Assembly: GCA_012934845.2 (NCBI GenBank)
Contig: WNNJ02000704.1
Span: 62,001 to 126,000, forward strand
Direction of reading: 5' to 3'
Source: Pomphorhynchus laevis
Lineage: Eukaryota > Acanthocephala > Palaeacanthocephala > Echinorhynchida > Pomphorhynchidae
DNA length: 64,000 nucleotides
Shown: piece by piece, positions 45,601-55,759 of the stretch
Layout of the letters: each line of letters starts with the position of its first letter
Position numbering within the stretch: position 1 is the first letter of the stretch
The notes under the pieces: generated by a model
The model's database searches: none
What the model was told of the DNA's origin: nothing
The model's input: only the letters and a program-made list of their open reading frames with translations
Program-made: the position numbers and the translations under genes

Positions 45601-46560
45601 TAGTGGATTGCAACATCAAAACGGCCAATTATAAAGCGTGCTTATTGTACCGAAAGCACTGTTTCCCTCAAACATCTGGCTACTTTTTCGAGTAAAGACG
45701 AGGAAAGAGATTATCATGGCTCAAAAGATGCGGGCCATGAAAAAATTCTCCGCCTTCTAAAAAAATTAGAAGGAGGAGAAAATTAGATGTCCGAACACGT
45801 ATTAAACTACGAGATTGATATACAGTAGTCTCTAAGACGAGATACAACCTGTATGTTAAAAAGACAGCTGTCAGTCGATATGGTAGGACTACCAAAAACG
45901 TTCAAGTATTTACAAACTTATACAAGCTAAAACAAAAATGAGGGAGAATGTCATATTATTTAAACTATCATTTATTGATATGTAAACTTAGTTGGACCTC
46001 TACGTTTGAATTTCAGATAATTAAAACTTAAGCCATGTTCTTATTTATCACAAAAGGGAAATGCATTTCAGTCATCAGCGTTTTTGTCACAAATGCTATA
46101 AGACCTAATTCAGACATAATTTATATTTTTTTTATAAAAAAACTATATATCGTATCGAAATTCATAACAAACATCACTGCACAACATAGCCGTTACTTTT
46201 TCTTTAAGATTATACAAGTGCTTTGCAATTTTAAATGCGTCAAATTAAATATCAAAGATCAACTTTAGCGTATCCCCGAAACGTATGTATGGATGATTAA
46301 ACTAGGTATAACATATATGAGTATGTTATGAAATTATTTATGTTACATACACCATGTCAGTGGGCTATGTCATAACAATACGTTGTAACCCTTTTTCCAG
46401 TGTATTGACTGTAACATCATAATCTTCTACCAAAATATTCAGATGTGCTGTTATCTCGACATCAGTCCTAAAGCCATTCAATCTGTATCTACTGTTGGAT
46501 TTCGTTTTTCATACCTTCGCTTTATCTAACTATTCTAGAGTTAGATAAAGAAAAAAAAAG
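45600..46560. other. no gene recognised
   Basis: Mixed sequence after the gypsy fossil; possibly its 3' untranslated end. Open stretches at 45680-45895 (-) and 46035-46268 (+) have no recognisable family. Confidence 0.35.
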
Positions 46561-46564
46561 ATTT

Positions 46565-47100
46565 ATATTAACGTGGCAAATGCGTGCCAGCGCACGCTTA
46601 CATGACCACAACAAAACAAAAATGTAAATCATTGTCGAGAAGGTGTGAACGGAGGAGGTGTTTGAATGTGATAAAGGAGGGGGCGGCGGACGTCGAGAGG
46701 GAGTTGATTCCAGGCGAGTGAGGCGGCGACGAGGAAGGATCGGAGACCGTAGTTATTGGAGTAATTAGGAACGTGGAGTAAGAGGGTATGACAGGAACGA
46801 AGCGATAGCGAGGTGGGGCGAGTATCGTCTAAGAAAGGAAGGTTGATGAACGATAGGGAGCCGACAGCGATGAGACGAAAAGTAACGAGAAGAAGGCGGA
46901 GTTTGATGCGGATGTGGATGGTGGGCCAGGAGAGTTGGGCAAGATATGTGGAGGAGGGTACAGATTGGATGAGGAGAGATAAGCGTTGATTTGTATTAAG
47001 ATGAGGCGTTCTAAGAGCTTTGAAAGAGTAGGGAGTAGTGAAATGGGGCGATAGCTAGAAGGAAGGGAGGGGAAAAGCGAAGATATTCGCTTCATCAAGA
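46565..47100 (-). mobile_element. LINE-B copy with internal deletion
   Basis: The minus strand reads SLPSSYRPISLLPTLSKLLE and QINAYLSSSNLYP (early reverse transcriptase), then jumps directly into the extreme 3' region (PNSPGPPSTSASNSAF). It ends at ctggcacgcatttgccacgt-type sequence at about 46575. About a kilobase of the middle is missing compared with other copies. Confidence 0.8.
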
Positions 47101-47350
47101 TATTGGATATTGATATCTCGTCGTCAAGACAGAATATCTCGACGACGCCTGCTGTTGAAAATTGTTAAAACACGTTAGATATAATTTAGAATATAATAGA
47201 TGTTTTGAAACGTTATCTTGCGTGATATAATATCTCTAGTGATGAGAAGTTTGCATAGAAGGTTCTCACAAAATTGAGTATTTGCAGAGATTTGTAATTA
47301 TTATTAACTAAGAGTAAGCTAAAATTGTCTTTATTGTTAAATACTTAAAA
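47100..47350. other. spacer between LINE copies
   Basis: Nothing recognised; begins with short direct repeats (gatattggatattgatatc, tctcgtcg). Confidence 0.4.
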
Positions 47351-47566
47351 TTATTCCTGTCAGTTCCAGATTATTCCTGTCAGTTCCAGATTATTCTGTC
47401 AGTTCCAGATTATTCCTGTCAGTTCCAGATTATTCCTGTCAGTTCCAGATTATTCCTGTCAGTTCCAGATTATTCCTGTCAGTTCCAGATTATTCCTGTC
47501 AGTTCCAGATTATTCCTGTCAGTTCCAGATTATTCCTGTCAGTTCCAGATTATTCCTGTCAGTTCC
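47351..47566 (+). repeat. 20-bp minisatellite, 11 units
   Basis: Unit ttattcctgtcagttccaga repeated 11 times almost without change (one 19-base unit, and the last unit cut short). It ends 45 bases before the start codon of the LINE-A ORF1, so it may be part of that element's 5' region. Confidence 0.95.
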
Positions 47567-47611
47567 GCTCGCTACGCTCGCGGATTGAGCTCAATCTATC
47601 GATAAAAGGTC

Positions 47612-48079
47612 ATGCCTAAAAAAGCGCGATCTCAGATCCCTGTTCCTGATCAAGAATCTTCCACATCGGAATGCAATGATGGTTATACCAGTTTTGAAGT
47701 TGGGTGCGATTCCAAAGCTTGTGATGTATGGACACTTGTTCGTGTTAAAATATCCGATCACTCGGCGTATAAGCGTAAACAGTTCACATGCGGTTTTTGT
47801 ACATCAGTACGACTACTACAGTTATCCTGCTCCTCTATTCCTGTATCACACACGACCACTCAAACCAATGCTGTTTTAGATGTTTCCCTCGCATCAACAC
47901 CTGACTTCGCATCTTATAATCCCATTATTGAACCTACTCTCTCACACACTCCTCGTTCAACTACGTACAAAACTTCCATTAATCTTTCTCATTCTAACAA
48001 TGCTAACGGTAATGCATTTAATCTCGTACCTCCTCTTTCATATTCCTCCCCCAATCTAAATAAATCTCAAACTTATTAA
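47612..48079 (+). CDS. LINE-A ORF1 protein, N-terminal part
   Basis: 155 codons from ATG: MPKKARSQIPVPDQE, then a Cys-containing segment (VGCDSKACDVWTLVRVKISD, FTCGFC) that resembles the PHD/zinc-finger start of CR1/L2 ORF1 proteins but lacks some ligands. The frame stops at 48079. A continuation in another frame (48176-48487) contains a ~130-base internal duplication with NNLHPSFKII / LHPSIKII and QHPAPVTLAPT / QHSIPVTHAPT. Confidence 0.65.
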   Translation: MPKKARSQIPVPDQESSTSECNDGYTSFEVGCDSKACDVWTLVRVKISDHSAYKRKQFTCGFCTSVRLLQLSCSSIPVSHTTTQTNAVLDVSLASTPDFASYNPIIEPTLSHTPRSTTYKTSINLSHSNNANGNAFNLVPPLSYSSPNLNKSQTY

Positions 48080-48898
48080 TTCTCTTCACGTACTTCTTAC
48101 TCGACCTCCCCCGTATCACTTCTCAATAATTTACATCCTTCCATCAAAATCATTTCCAGTAACATTTCCGATCAAGTGATTCAACACTCCATTCCTGTCA
48201 CTCATGCCCCAACCTATCTTAATTCTCCTTACTCTACCTCCCACGTAACACTTCCAAATAATTTACATCCTTCATTTAAAATCATATACAGTCACATCTC
48301 TGATCAACCAATTCAACACCCTGCTCCTGTCACACTTGCTCCAACCAATATTAATTTTTATCAAGCACCCCTGTCATTTCCACTTCTATCTGCTCATCTG
48401 CCTCGACTCCTACCAGCTTTGTCCGTCCACCACTTCCACGAAATCGTTTTTCTTCGCGCGATCGCTGTATTATCATATCAAACTTAAAGCTTTCCGAATC
48501 TGCTTCTCCACAATCTCGCCTCGATGATGATGTATCTGATTTCAGGTCTATCCTAGCAACCATTCTTCCTGATGATAACCCATCCCTCTTCAATAATATC
48601 GTTCCTGTATCCTTTATTCGTTTAAACAAATCCACTAAATTCAATCATCTCAGTCCTCTACTCTTAAAAATCGTTTCCGACATAGTTCACATGCCTCTTC
48701 GGTACTCTCCCAACGTTTTGAACTTCTTACCACTTCATCTACTTGCCGTATCTTTCCTGACCGCTCCCCTTCTGATATTGCCCAGCTCAATTTAGCTCGC
48801 ATTGAGAAACATCGACGTGAAACAAACGGCAAGTCATCCTTATCTATACGTCAAATCAATCGAAATTTTCACGTTGTACACACAAGGCCAAAAATTCG

Positions 48899-49552
48899 AT
48901 GGCGTCTTATCACTCCCCCTTGTCTTCTTCGCTAGTCGATCTCGCTCCTAAGCATACTTTTCGTCTAAGTATATTCAATACTCGCTCCATTCTTCATAAA
49001 GCTGATATGCGTCTCGATATCTTCGATCAATTATCTATCGATATTCTCTACATTATCGAATTCTGGCACTCTGACTCCGACGATCTTGCTATTCGTCGTC
49101 TATGTCGCTCTGGTTGTTCTCTGGTTGAATCAGCTCGTCAAATTACATCTCATACATCTACTGCGTCTAACCATGGCGGTATTGTTGCCATTGCTCGTCA
49201 CCCAATGTCTTTACTTAAAATCAACGTTAACATCCGTTACACTTCGTTCGAATTACTCATATGCAGATTATCAACGCATTTCCCTCTGGAACATGTGATT
49301 GTATACCGTCCAGGTTCAGTTGCCCCATCACGTATCTTCTTTAACGACCTTGCAGATCTAATGTCTCACTGTTCATTGTCTTATACTCCTTCTTTTGTTC
49401 TCGGTGACTTTAACATTCGTCTTGATCGCCCGTCTGACTCTGACTCTATCACTTTAACTAATCTTTTTTCTGATTTTAACTATAAATTACTTTCAACAAG
49501 CCCAACTCATATTCTCAGCGGTGCTTTCGACATCATTGCTGTTCCTAACTGA
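48899..49552 (+). CDS. LINE-A endonuclease domain
   Basis: 217 codons of an EEP (APE-like) endonuclease: RLSIFNTRSILHKAD, DILYIIEFWHSDSDD (usual TETWL changed), GGIVAIARHP, and FVLGDFNIRLDRP with the catalytic GDFN. The closing SDH box (LSDHFLVT) appears in another frame at about 49590, so the domain is split by a frameshift. It nicks target DNA in live relatives; this copy should be inactive. Confidence 0.75.
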   Translation: MASYHSPLSSSLVDLAPKHTFRLSIFNTRSILHKADMRLDIFDQLSIDILYIIEFWHSDSDDLAIRRLCRSGCSLVESARQITSHTSTASNHGGIVAIARHPMSLLKINVNIRYTSFELLICRLSTHFPLEHVIVYRPGSVAPSRIFFNDLADLMSHCSLSYTPSFVLGDFNIRLDRPSDSDSITLTNLFSDFNYKLLSTSPTHILSGAFDIIAVPN

Positions 49553-50417
49553 TTCGATGACTATACCTCCTTGTCAATTACTGATCCTGGTTTGTCCGAT
49601 CATTTCCTTGTCACTCTTACTCGTCCCCATCCTCCTTCTCCGCCTCCACCATTACCCACACCAAGTCAACCCTGGAAACTTCTCGATATCCCTATTCTCT
49701 GCACAGCCTTACTCAATTCTTCACTCTTTTAACTATTCCTCACTCACTTGCTCTTTACTATCTCTCTCACGATGATCTCTGCATTCTGTTTAATTCTGAA
49801 CTTATGTCTATCATCAATAAACTTCTGCCAAGTCGAATCCGATGTTCTCAGCGCTTGCGCCATGCTCCCTGGTTTGATTCAGACTGCAGTCTTTCTAAGC
49901 GTCGACTCTGTCACTCTTTTCGTGTGTTTAATCGAATTCTTAAACGTTCTCCAAATTCACTCACTTCAAATCTTAGTGTTTCCTATCTTTCTCTCCGCCG
50001 TTCTCATCTCATTCTTAAGCGAACTAAACGTACTATCTTTTAACGAAATCAACTCGAGTCCTCTTCCAACTCTAAATCTTATTGGAAAACCTTGAAATCA
50101 ATTATTTCGCGATCATCTACCCCTTGCAACATAAATCCTGATGAATTTTCCTCTTATCTGCAATCTAAGCAATCTAATTTAATTTCCGTTCTATCTAAAT
50201 GCCCCTTGTATCCTCACATCTCTAAATATTTCCCTCCCAGAGCTATTCCACCTTCCCGTTTTGTCTGATGAAGTTTCTTCGGTTCTTCGCTCATCACCTA
50301 ATAAAACCTCTCCTTCTGACTCAATTTCCACCCACTTGCTTAAACAAATCTACTTATCTATCTCACCCTTCCTAACCACTTTGTTTAACTTGTATATCCG
50401 CAACCGCACATTTCCTT

Positions 50418-50502
50418 AGATTGCTTTTTGGAGAAGGCGATCAGTGGCGCATTTCCTTTTACTGGAAATGCGCGACTGATCGCCCTCTCCAAAAAGCAAT
50501 CT
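50418..50502. repeat. 39-base inverted repeat inside the LINE-A reverse transcriptase
   Basis: 50418-50456 and 50464-50502 are reverse complements with a couple of mismatches around ttttact. It interrupts the coding sequence, so it was added after insertion or by template switching. Confidence 0.8.
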
Positions 50503-50616
50503 ATCGACCCTTCACTATCATCTTAGTACCGTCCTATCACACTTCTCCTAACCCTCTCTAAACTCCTTGAGCGTATTGTTCTCAAGTAAGTTAATGCATA
50601 TCTATTTTACTCCAAC

Positions 50617-51391
50617 TTGTTCCCTCCCTTCCAAGCTGCTTTTCGCTCTAATCACTCCACTAAAATTGCATGTCTTAAAGTTTATAACGATTTACTCATC
50701 TCGAACGATCAAAAATTATGTAGTGTCATAGTTTCTCTTGATCTATCATCTGCTTTCGACATTGTCGATCACTCGATTCTTCTCCATCGTCTTCGTCATG
50801 ATTATAGCTTCTCTTTACACACTGCGGTTTGGTATTTTTCATATCCATCTAACCGTACTTTTCGCGTTTGTTCTAACTCTTCTCTCTTTCATCATCCTTC
50901 CATCCCTTCCATTGTTTCATAAAACCGAATTAGGCCCTTTGATTTTCTTTCTTCCCGGTGATTTGTCTTCTATTTCTCATACATTTAACTTCCATGTTAT
51001 GCAATATGCTGATGACATTCTCATCTATGCTCATGCACCTGCTTATCATATTCATTATCTTAGTGTTTCTGCTTCCAACTGTATTAACTCAATTTTCAAT
51101 CATCGTTCTTCTCTTCGTCTTACTCTGAATCCTAATAAATCCAAAATATTGTGGATCCTACCTCGACGCTTCGGCTTAGAATCTCATTCCGTATCATTAA
51201 ATTCTACAATTCTCCCTATCGTTGACAATCTCATTTTCCTAGGCTTCCATTTCGACAACAGACTTTCGCTTAAACCTTTCGTTAGAGTTAAAGTACGCTT
51301 ATCTACCTTTATTATCCGCAACCTCCGACAAGTTCGTAGATTGATCGATTTCCTTTCTTGTATGACTCGCATTTCTTCTCTCCTTTTCTAA
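50617..51391 (+). CDS. LINE-A reverse transcriptase pieces
   Basis: First frame (50617-50922): FPPFQAAFRSNHSTKIACLK, VSLDLSSAFDIVDHSILLHR. Second frame (from about 50930): LGPLIFFLPGDLSS, VMQYADDILIYAHAPAY, SKILWILPRRFG, LIFLGFHFDNRLSLKPF. The catalytic aspartates (SAFD, YADD) are present but in different frames. Clade CR1/L2 by motif style. Confidence 0.8.
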
Positions 51392-51932
51392 AGACTCGAT
51401 TATTGTCTTAGTCTATTTTCCAACTTACCTAAATCCACTCTTCTTCCACTACAACGCATCATCAACGCAGCCGTCCGAATTCTCCTCCGTCTTCGTCGTT
51501 TTGATAATACATCTCACCATCTTGTTTCTCTCGATTTGCCTTACCATTTACTCTCATGTTTAAATTCGTCTTCACATTCCTTTCCGTCTTGTAGCTTTTC
51601 TTATTCCTTCATTTCTCAACCTTCCATTTCTCGACAATTCTCGACCTGATTACTGTTCTTTGCGTTTCCGTAATTCCCTTCTTTTACATGTCCCAGACTA
51701 CTCTACCTCTTTTGGCTTCCGCTCCTTCCTTGTTGCTGCTCCTCTCTTTGAATCATCTGACCATTCATGTACGTCAATCAACCTCAATGCCATGTTTCAA
51801 ACGCCAAATATAGTCTTATTTAAACAATTTAAGAAATTTATCTATGACTTTTGCTCTGTCTTTTTAGTTATTGGACTTGTAAGCGTGCAGTTGGCACGCA
51901 TTTGCCACTTTAAATAAATTATTATTGTTGTT

Positions 51933-52014
51933 GTATCAAACCGCGGAAGAGGATAAGCTTCTAGTGGCGTAAATTTATTGTTTGCTGGTGCATAGTTTAC
52001 GACTAAATGTTATT
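51933..52014 (-). mobile_element. gypsy-derived flank next to LINE-A copy 2
   Basis: These 82 bases match, in reverse orientation, the gypsy reverse transcriptase sequence at about 42819-42900 that borders LINE-A copy 1. The match ends abruptly after cgactaaatgt. It is a broken fragment. Confidence 0.8.
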
Positions 52015-52019
52015 TAGTC

Positions 52020-52450
52020 GAAATTTAGTTCAAATTCGCTTTTTTATCATTGTTTTTCGCCTTATCACTTTTCACATTCAAATTCGCTTTTTAATCATTG
52101 CTTTTCGTCTTATCACTTTTCGCACCCCTTCATTTCTCAACCTTCCTTTTCTCGACAATTCTCGTCTTGTTTACTGTTCTTTGCGTTCCCGTAATTCTCT
52201 TCTTTTACATGTCCCAAACTACTCTACCTCTTTTGGATTCCGCCCCTTTCGTGTTGCTTCTCCTCTCTAGTGGAATCATTTGCCCATCCATATCCGCCAA
52301 TCAACATTAATGCCTTACTTCAAACGCCAAATCCAATTCCATTTCAACAATTAACTAATTAATCTGTGACTTTTGCTGTTTTCTTTTTTGTTAGTGGTCA
52401 TGTAAGAGTGCAGTTGGTACGCATTAGCCACGTTAAATAAATTATTATTA
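52020..52450 (+). mobile_element. LINE-A 3'-end fragment
   Basis: Encodes FLNLPFLDNSRLVYCSLRSR, then NSLLLHVPNYSTSFGFRPF and ends in the conserved cacgttaaataaattatta tail. Starts with a short duplicated stretch (caaattcgctttttaatcat). A 3' remnant only. Confidence 0.8.
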
Positions 52451-52454
52451 ATTG

Positions 52455-52705
52455 ATGAATATAATGTTGAAGTATATTCGGCGAAATATTATGTGAATTG
52501 GTAAACAGATCAAGACATTAGTGGGTTGAGGAATGAGAAAATAATAAATATTTTTGCATATGAAAAAATTCATATTTTTGCAAATGCGTCGAAGGTCACG
52601 GCGAAGAAAGGAAAATGAGCGGGCTTTTTGCCATTGGCTAACGATAAGGAAAAATTAAAGGTTATTGCAAAGGAAACTTTCAGAAATTTTAAATGTCAAA
52701 GATGG
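52455..52705. other. spacer, nothing recognised
   Basis: AT-rich sequence between LINE fragments. Confidence 0.4.
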
Positions 52706-53090
52706 GTAATAATATATTTATTAAATGTGGAATATGCGTGCAAGCTGAGCGCTTACAAGTCTACTAACAAAAAATTTAAAACAGCTGATAAATTGTTTAA
52801 ATGGTATCGGATTAGGCGTTTGAAGCACTGCAGGGAGGCTGATTGGCGTACATAAATTGGTGAGTGATTTCAGAGGAGAAAAGCTGCAACACTAAAGAAT
52901 CAAAAGCCAAAGGTAATAGAGTAGTTTGGGACATTAAAAAATGGAATTACGGGAACGAAAGGAACAGTAAACAGGACGAGAATTATCAAGAAAATTAAGG
53001 TTAAGAAAGGAATGGGTATGACAAGTTATGAGGCGGAAAGCAATGATAATGTGGATCAATAATAGTGTAGAGCAATGACAGTGTAGAGCA
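52706..53090 (-). mobile_element. LINE-A-related 3' fragment, minus strand
   Basis: The minus strand ends in the conserved tail (52706-52735) and encodes NFLDNSRPVYCSFRSRN near 52940-53000. The left end near 53090 shows a small tandem of agtgtagagcaatga. Confidence 0.7.
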
Positions 53091-53862
53091 ATGAAAGTGT
53101 GGATCCTCCCCCGTAAACCAAACACATCTCATCCAACTGTATATTTTGCCTCATCGAGCATCCCCATAGTACACAATCTCACTTTCTTAGGATTCCAGTT
53201 TGATGATCACCTTTCCCTTAAATCCTTCTTCCGTGACAAGGTCCGCTCGTTTAACTTAATTCTCCGTGAGATCCGCCGTATCCGTCCCTTTATCGATTTC
53301 CGTTCTTGTATGCATCTTCTTTCATCGCTTCTCTTCCCTAAAATCGATTACTGCCTCAGCCTTTTCGTAAATTCTCCAAAATCCATCATCCTACCTCTAC
53401 AACGAATAATCAACTCCGCCGTTCGAGTGCTCTTTTGTCTCCGTCGCTTCGACCACACATCCATATATCTTGCCAACTCTCCTGGATCACCATCCACATC
53501 CGCATCAAACTCCGCCTTCTCGTAACTTTTCGTCTCATCGCTGTCGGCTCCCCATTGTTCATCAACCTTCCTTTCTTAGACGACACTCGCCCCACCTCGC
53601 TATCGCTGCGTTCCCGTCATACCCTCTTACTCCACGTTCCCAATTACTCCAACAACTACGGTCTCCGATCCTTTCTAATCGCCGCCCCCACTCGCCTGGA
53701 ATCAACTCCATCTCGACGTCTGCCGCGCTCCCTCCTTTATCACATTCAAACACCTCCTCCGTTCACACCTTCTCGATACATGATTTACATTTTTGTTTTG
53801 TCGTGGTCATGTAAGCGTGCACTGGCACGCATTTGCCACGTTAAAATAAATCTCTTTTAATG
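53091..53862 (+). mobile_element. LINE-B 3' half
   Basis: Encodes VWILPRKPNTSHPT, NLTFLGFQFDDHLSLKSFF, FDFRSCMHLLSSLLFPKIDY-type sequence and LPLQRIINSAVRVLFCLRRF. It then shifts frame and ends FINLPFLDDTRPTSLSLRS, LLLHVPNYSNNYGLRSF and the tail ggcacgcatttgccacgtta. The reverse transcriptase core is absent. Richer in GC than LINE-A. Confidence 0.82.
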
Positions 53863-54600
53863 AGAAGACGAATTTGAACACAAGAATAAATGGTAGGCAA
53901 ATCGAGATAAGCAAAATGGTGGGATGTATGATCAAAAGAATGAAGACGAGGAAGAATTCGGACGGCTACGTTGACGATGCTTTGTAGTGGAAGAAGAGTG
54001 AATTTAGGTGAGTTATAAAATATACTAAGACAATAATCGAGTCTAGAAAAAAGGAGAGATGATATGCGAGTCATACAAGAAGGGAAATCGATCAATCTAC
54101 GAATTTGACGGAGGTTGCGGAGAATCAAGGTAGATGAGCGTACTTTATCTCTAACGAAAGGTTTAAGTGAAAATCGGTTGTCGAAATGAAAGCTTAGGAA
54201 AACGAGATTAATAACGATAGGAAGAATTGTTTAATTTAATGATACCGAAAGAGGTTGAAAGCCATGGCGTCGAGGAAGATCCACATTATTTTGGATTTTT
54301 TAGGATTCAGAGTATGACGAAGAGAAGAAAGATTATTGAAAATTGAGGCAAGACAGTTGGAAGCAGAAGCACTAAGATCGTGAATACGATAAGCATGTGC
54401 ATGAGCATAGATGAGAATGTCATCAGCATATTGCATAACATGTAAGTTATATGTATGAAAAATAGAAGACAAGTCACCGAGAAAAAAGAAAAGCAAAGGA
54501 CCTAATTCGAAGTCTTATGGAAGGGATGGAAGAAGTATGGGATAGAGAAGAGTTAGAGTAGGCACAAAATGTACGGTTTGATGGATATGAAGAAAACTAA
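53863..54600 (-). mobile_element. LINE-A-related copy, minus strand, lacks tail
   Basis: The minus strand carries FFFLGDLSSIFHTYNLHVMQ, YADDILIYAHAHAYRIH, NPKKSKIMWIF (54496-54236) and RNLRQIRRLIDFPSCMTRIS (from 54128). The frame is broken between them. It abuts LINE-B head-to-tail at 53862. Confidence 0.8.
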
Positions 54601-55240
54601 TCTACAGCGGGTAAAGAGAAGACATAATCATGACTAATGCGATGGAGAATAATCTAATTATCGACTATGTAAAAAGCTGATGCTAGATCAAGATAAACTA
54701 TGACATTACATAATTTTTTATTGCGCGAGATTAATAAGTTTAAGACAGAACTGTTCAGATAAATTATCTGCGAATTTGCTACTCTTACGTTTCAAGGGAT
54801 TCAATGAGGCTAAAAGATAATGTAGCTTTTACAATACACACAATCATGCTTTCTATTCCATTAAAATTCTAGCAAGCAGGATATCATCTGCATGTGTCAA
54901 ATCAGACACTCTGACTTCACTATCTCCAATGGAAACACCATTATTATCACGTAAGAGGCAATATTTATGATTTTGTTAATTACGACGTCAAATAGCATAG
55001 CCCCGAGAACACTACCTTGTCTTACACCACAGGAAACATCGAACTCCTCACTTACCTTATTTCTTTCACGGACAAGCATACGTCTGACTATACAATGCTT
55101 GTGGTACCCCACATAATTTTCGAGGAATTCCTTAATCATACAGCAAAGGCCATACACTCATTTGATCCATCATATTAAATACTGCCTTAAATTCTAAAAT
55201 TGCTACAACTGTGAGAAGTCGGAACTTATGTCGATCATCG
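54600..55240 (-). mobile_element. reverse transcriptase fragment of another LINE family
   Basis: The minus strand at 55157-54897 encodes FLENYVGYHKHCIVRRMLV and SEEFDVSCGVRQGSVLGAML, the region just before the catalytic box. GVRQGSVLG is the conserved motif. No further domain is readable. Distinct from LINE-A, -B and -C. Confidence 0.65.
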
Positions 55241-55755
55241 AGGTATACAAGGCAACGAAAAATATGATCAATACAGCTACGGTTTTGAAGAAGTTTGACT
55301 GACTCTAACGCAGTCGGCGTTAACGTAACAAACAGATTCGATCGTGGATGATATGTTCTATTAGGTCTGTGGTTTTCACAGCAATTTGGATTTATTTTTA
55401 AAAGATTGGAATAATTATAGCCTTAGTTAACTTTAATGGTAATTTTTCCTCCTTTCATATACTAGAAATAACCAAAGTAAGGTGTTTCATGAGCATTGAC
55501 CCAACGGCTCTTAGCACTTTCACATCATATCCAGGCGCTTTCCAATGGAAAGAAGATCCCTAATTGCCCTCTGTGTTTCTTCATCATTCAGACTTGGGAC
55601 ATTATTAACGTCTTCACAACATCCACTATATACAATTATAGATCAGGTAGTATACAGATTAGCAAAGTAACTAGACCATACGACTAAGCATTTTGATGTT
55701 GTGTACACAGCCTGACCGTGTTCATTACCCAGTTGAGTACTATTTAAAGTTGAAA
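55240..55755. other. unassigned, probably LINE-derived
   Basis: Mixed composition; some minus-strand reading continues in decayed form, nothing else recognised. Confidence 0.3.
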
Positions 55756-55759
55756 GTTT

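Larger units (their letters stand above)
47612..51932 (+). mobile_element. LINE-A copy 2 (CR1/L2-like), nearly full length, decayed
   Basis: Contains ORF1, an apurinic-type endonuclease and a reverse transcriptase in order, then the same 3' end as copy 1 with a TTATTG-type tail at about 51932. It has several frameshifts and stops between domains (for example at 48079 and 49552, and around 50040-50600) and an internal palindrome at 50418-50502 in the reverse transcriptase. From about 50840 to the end it is nearly identical to copy 1, in inverted orientation to it. Confidence 0.88.

Noticed and set aside
47351-47566. Regular repeats resembling a CRISPR array
   Set aside because: The 20-bp units are contiguous with no unique spacers, and the genome is eukaryotic; it is a minisatellite.
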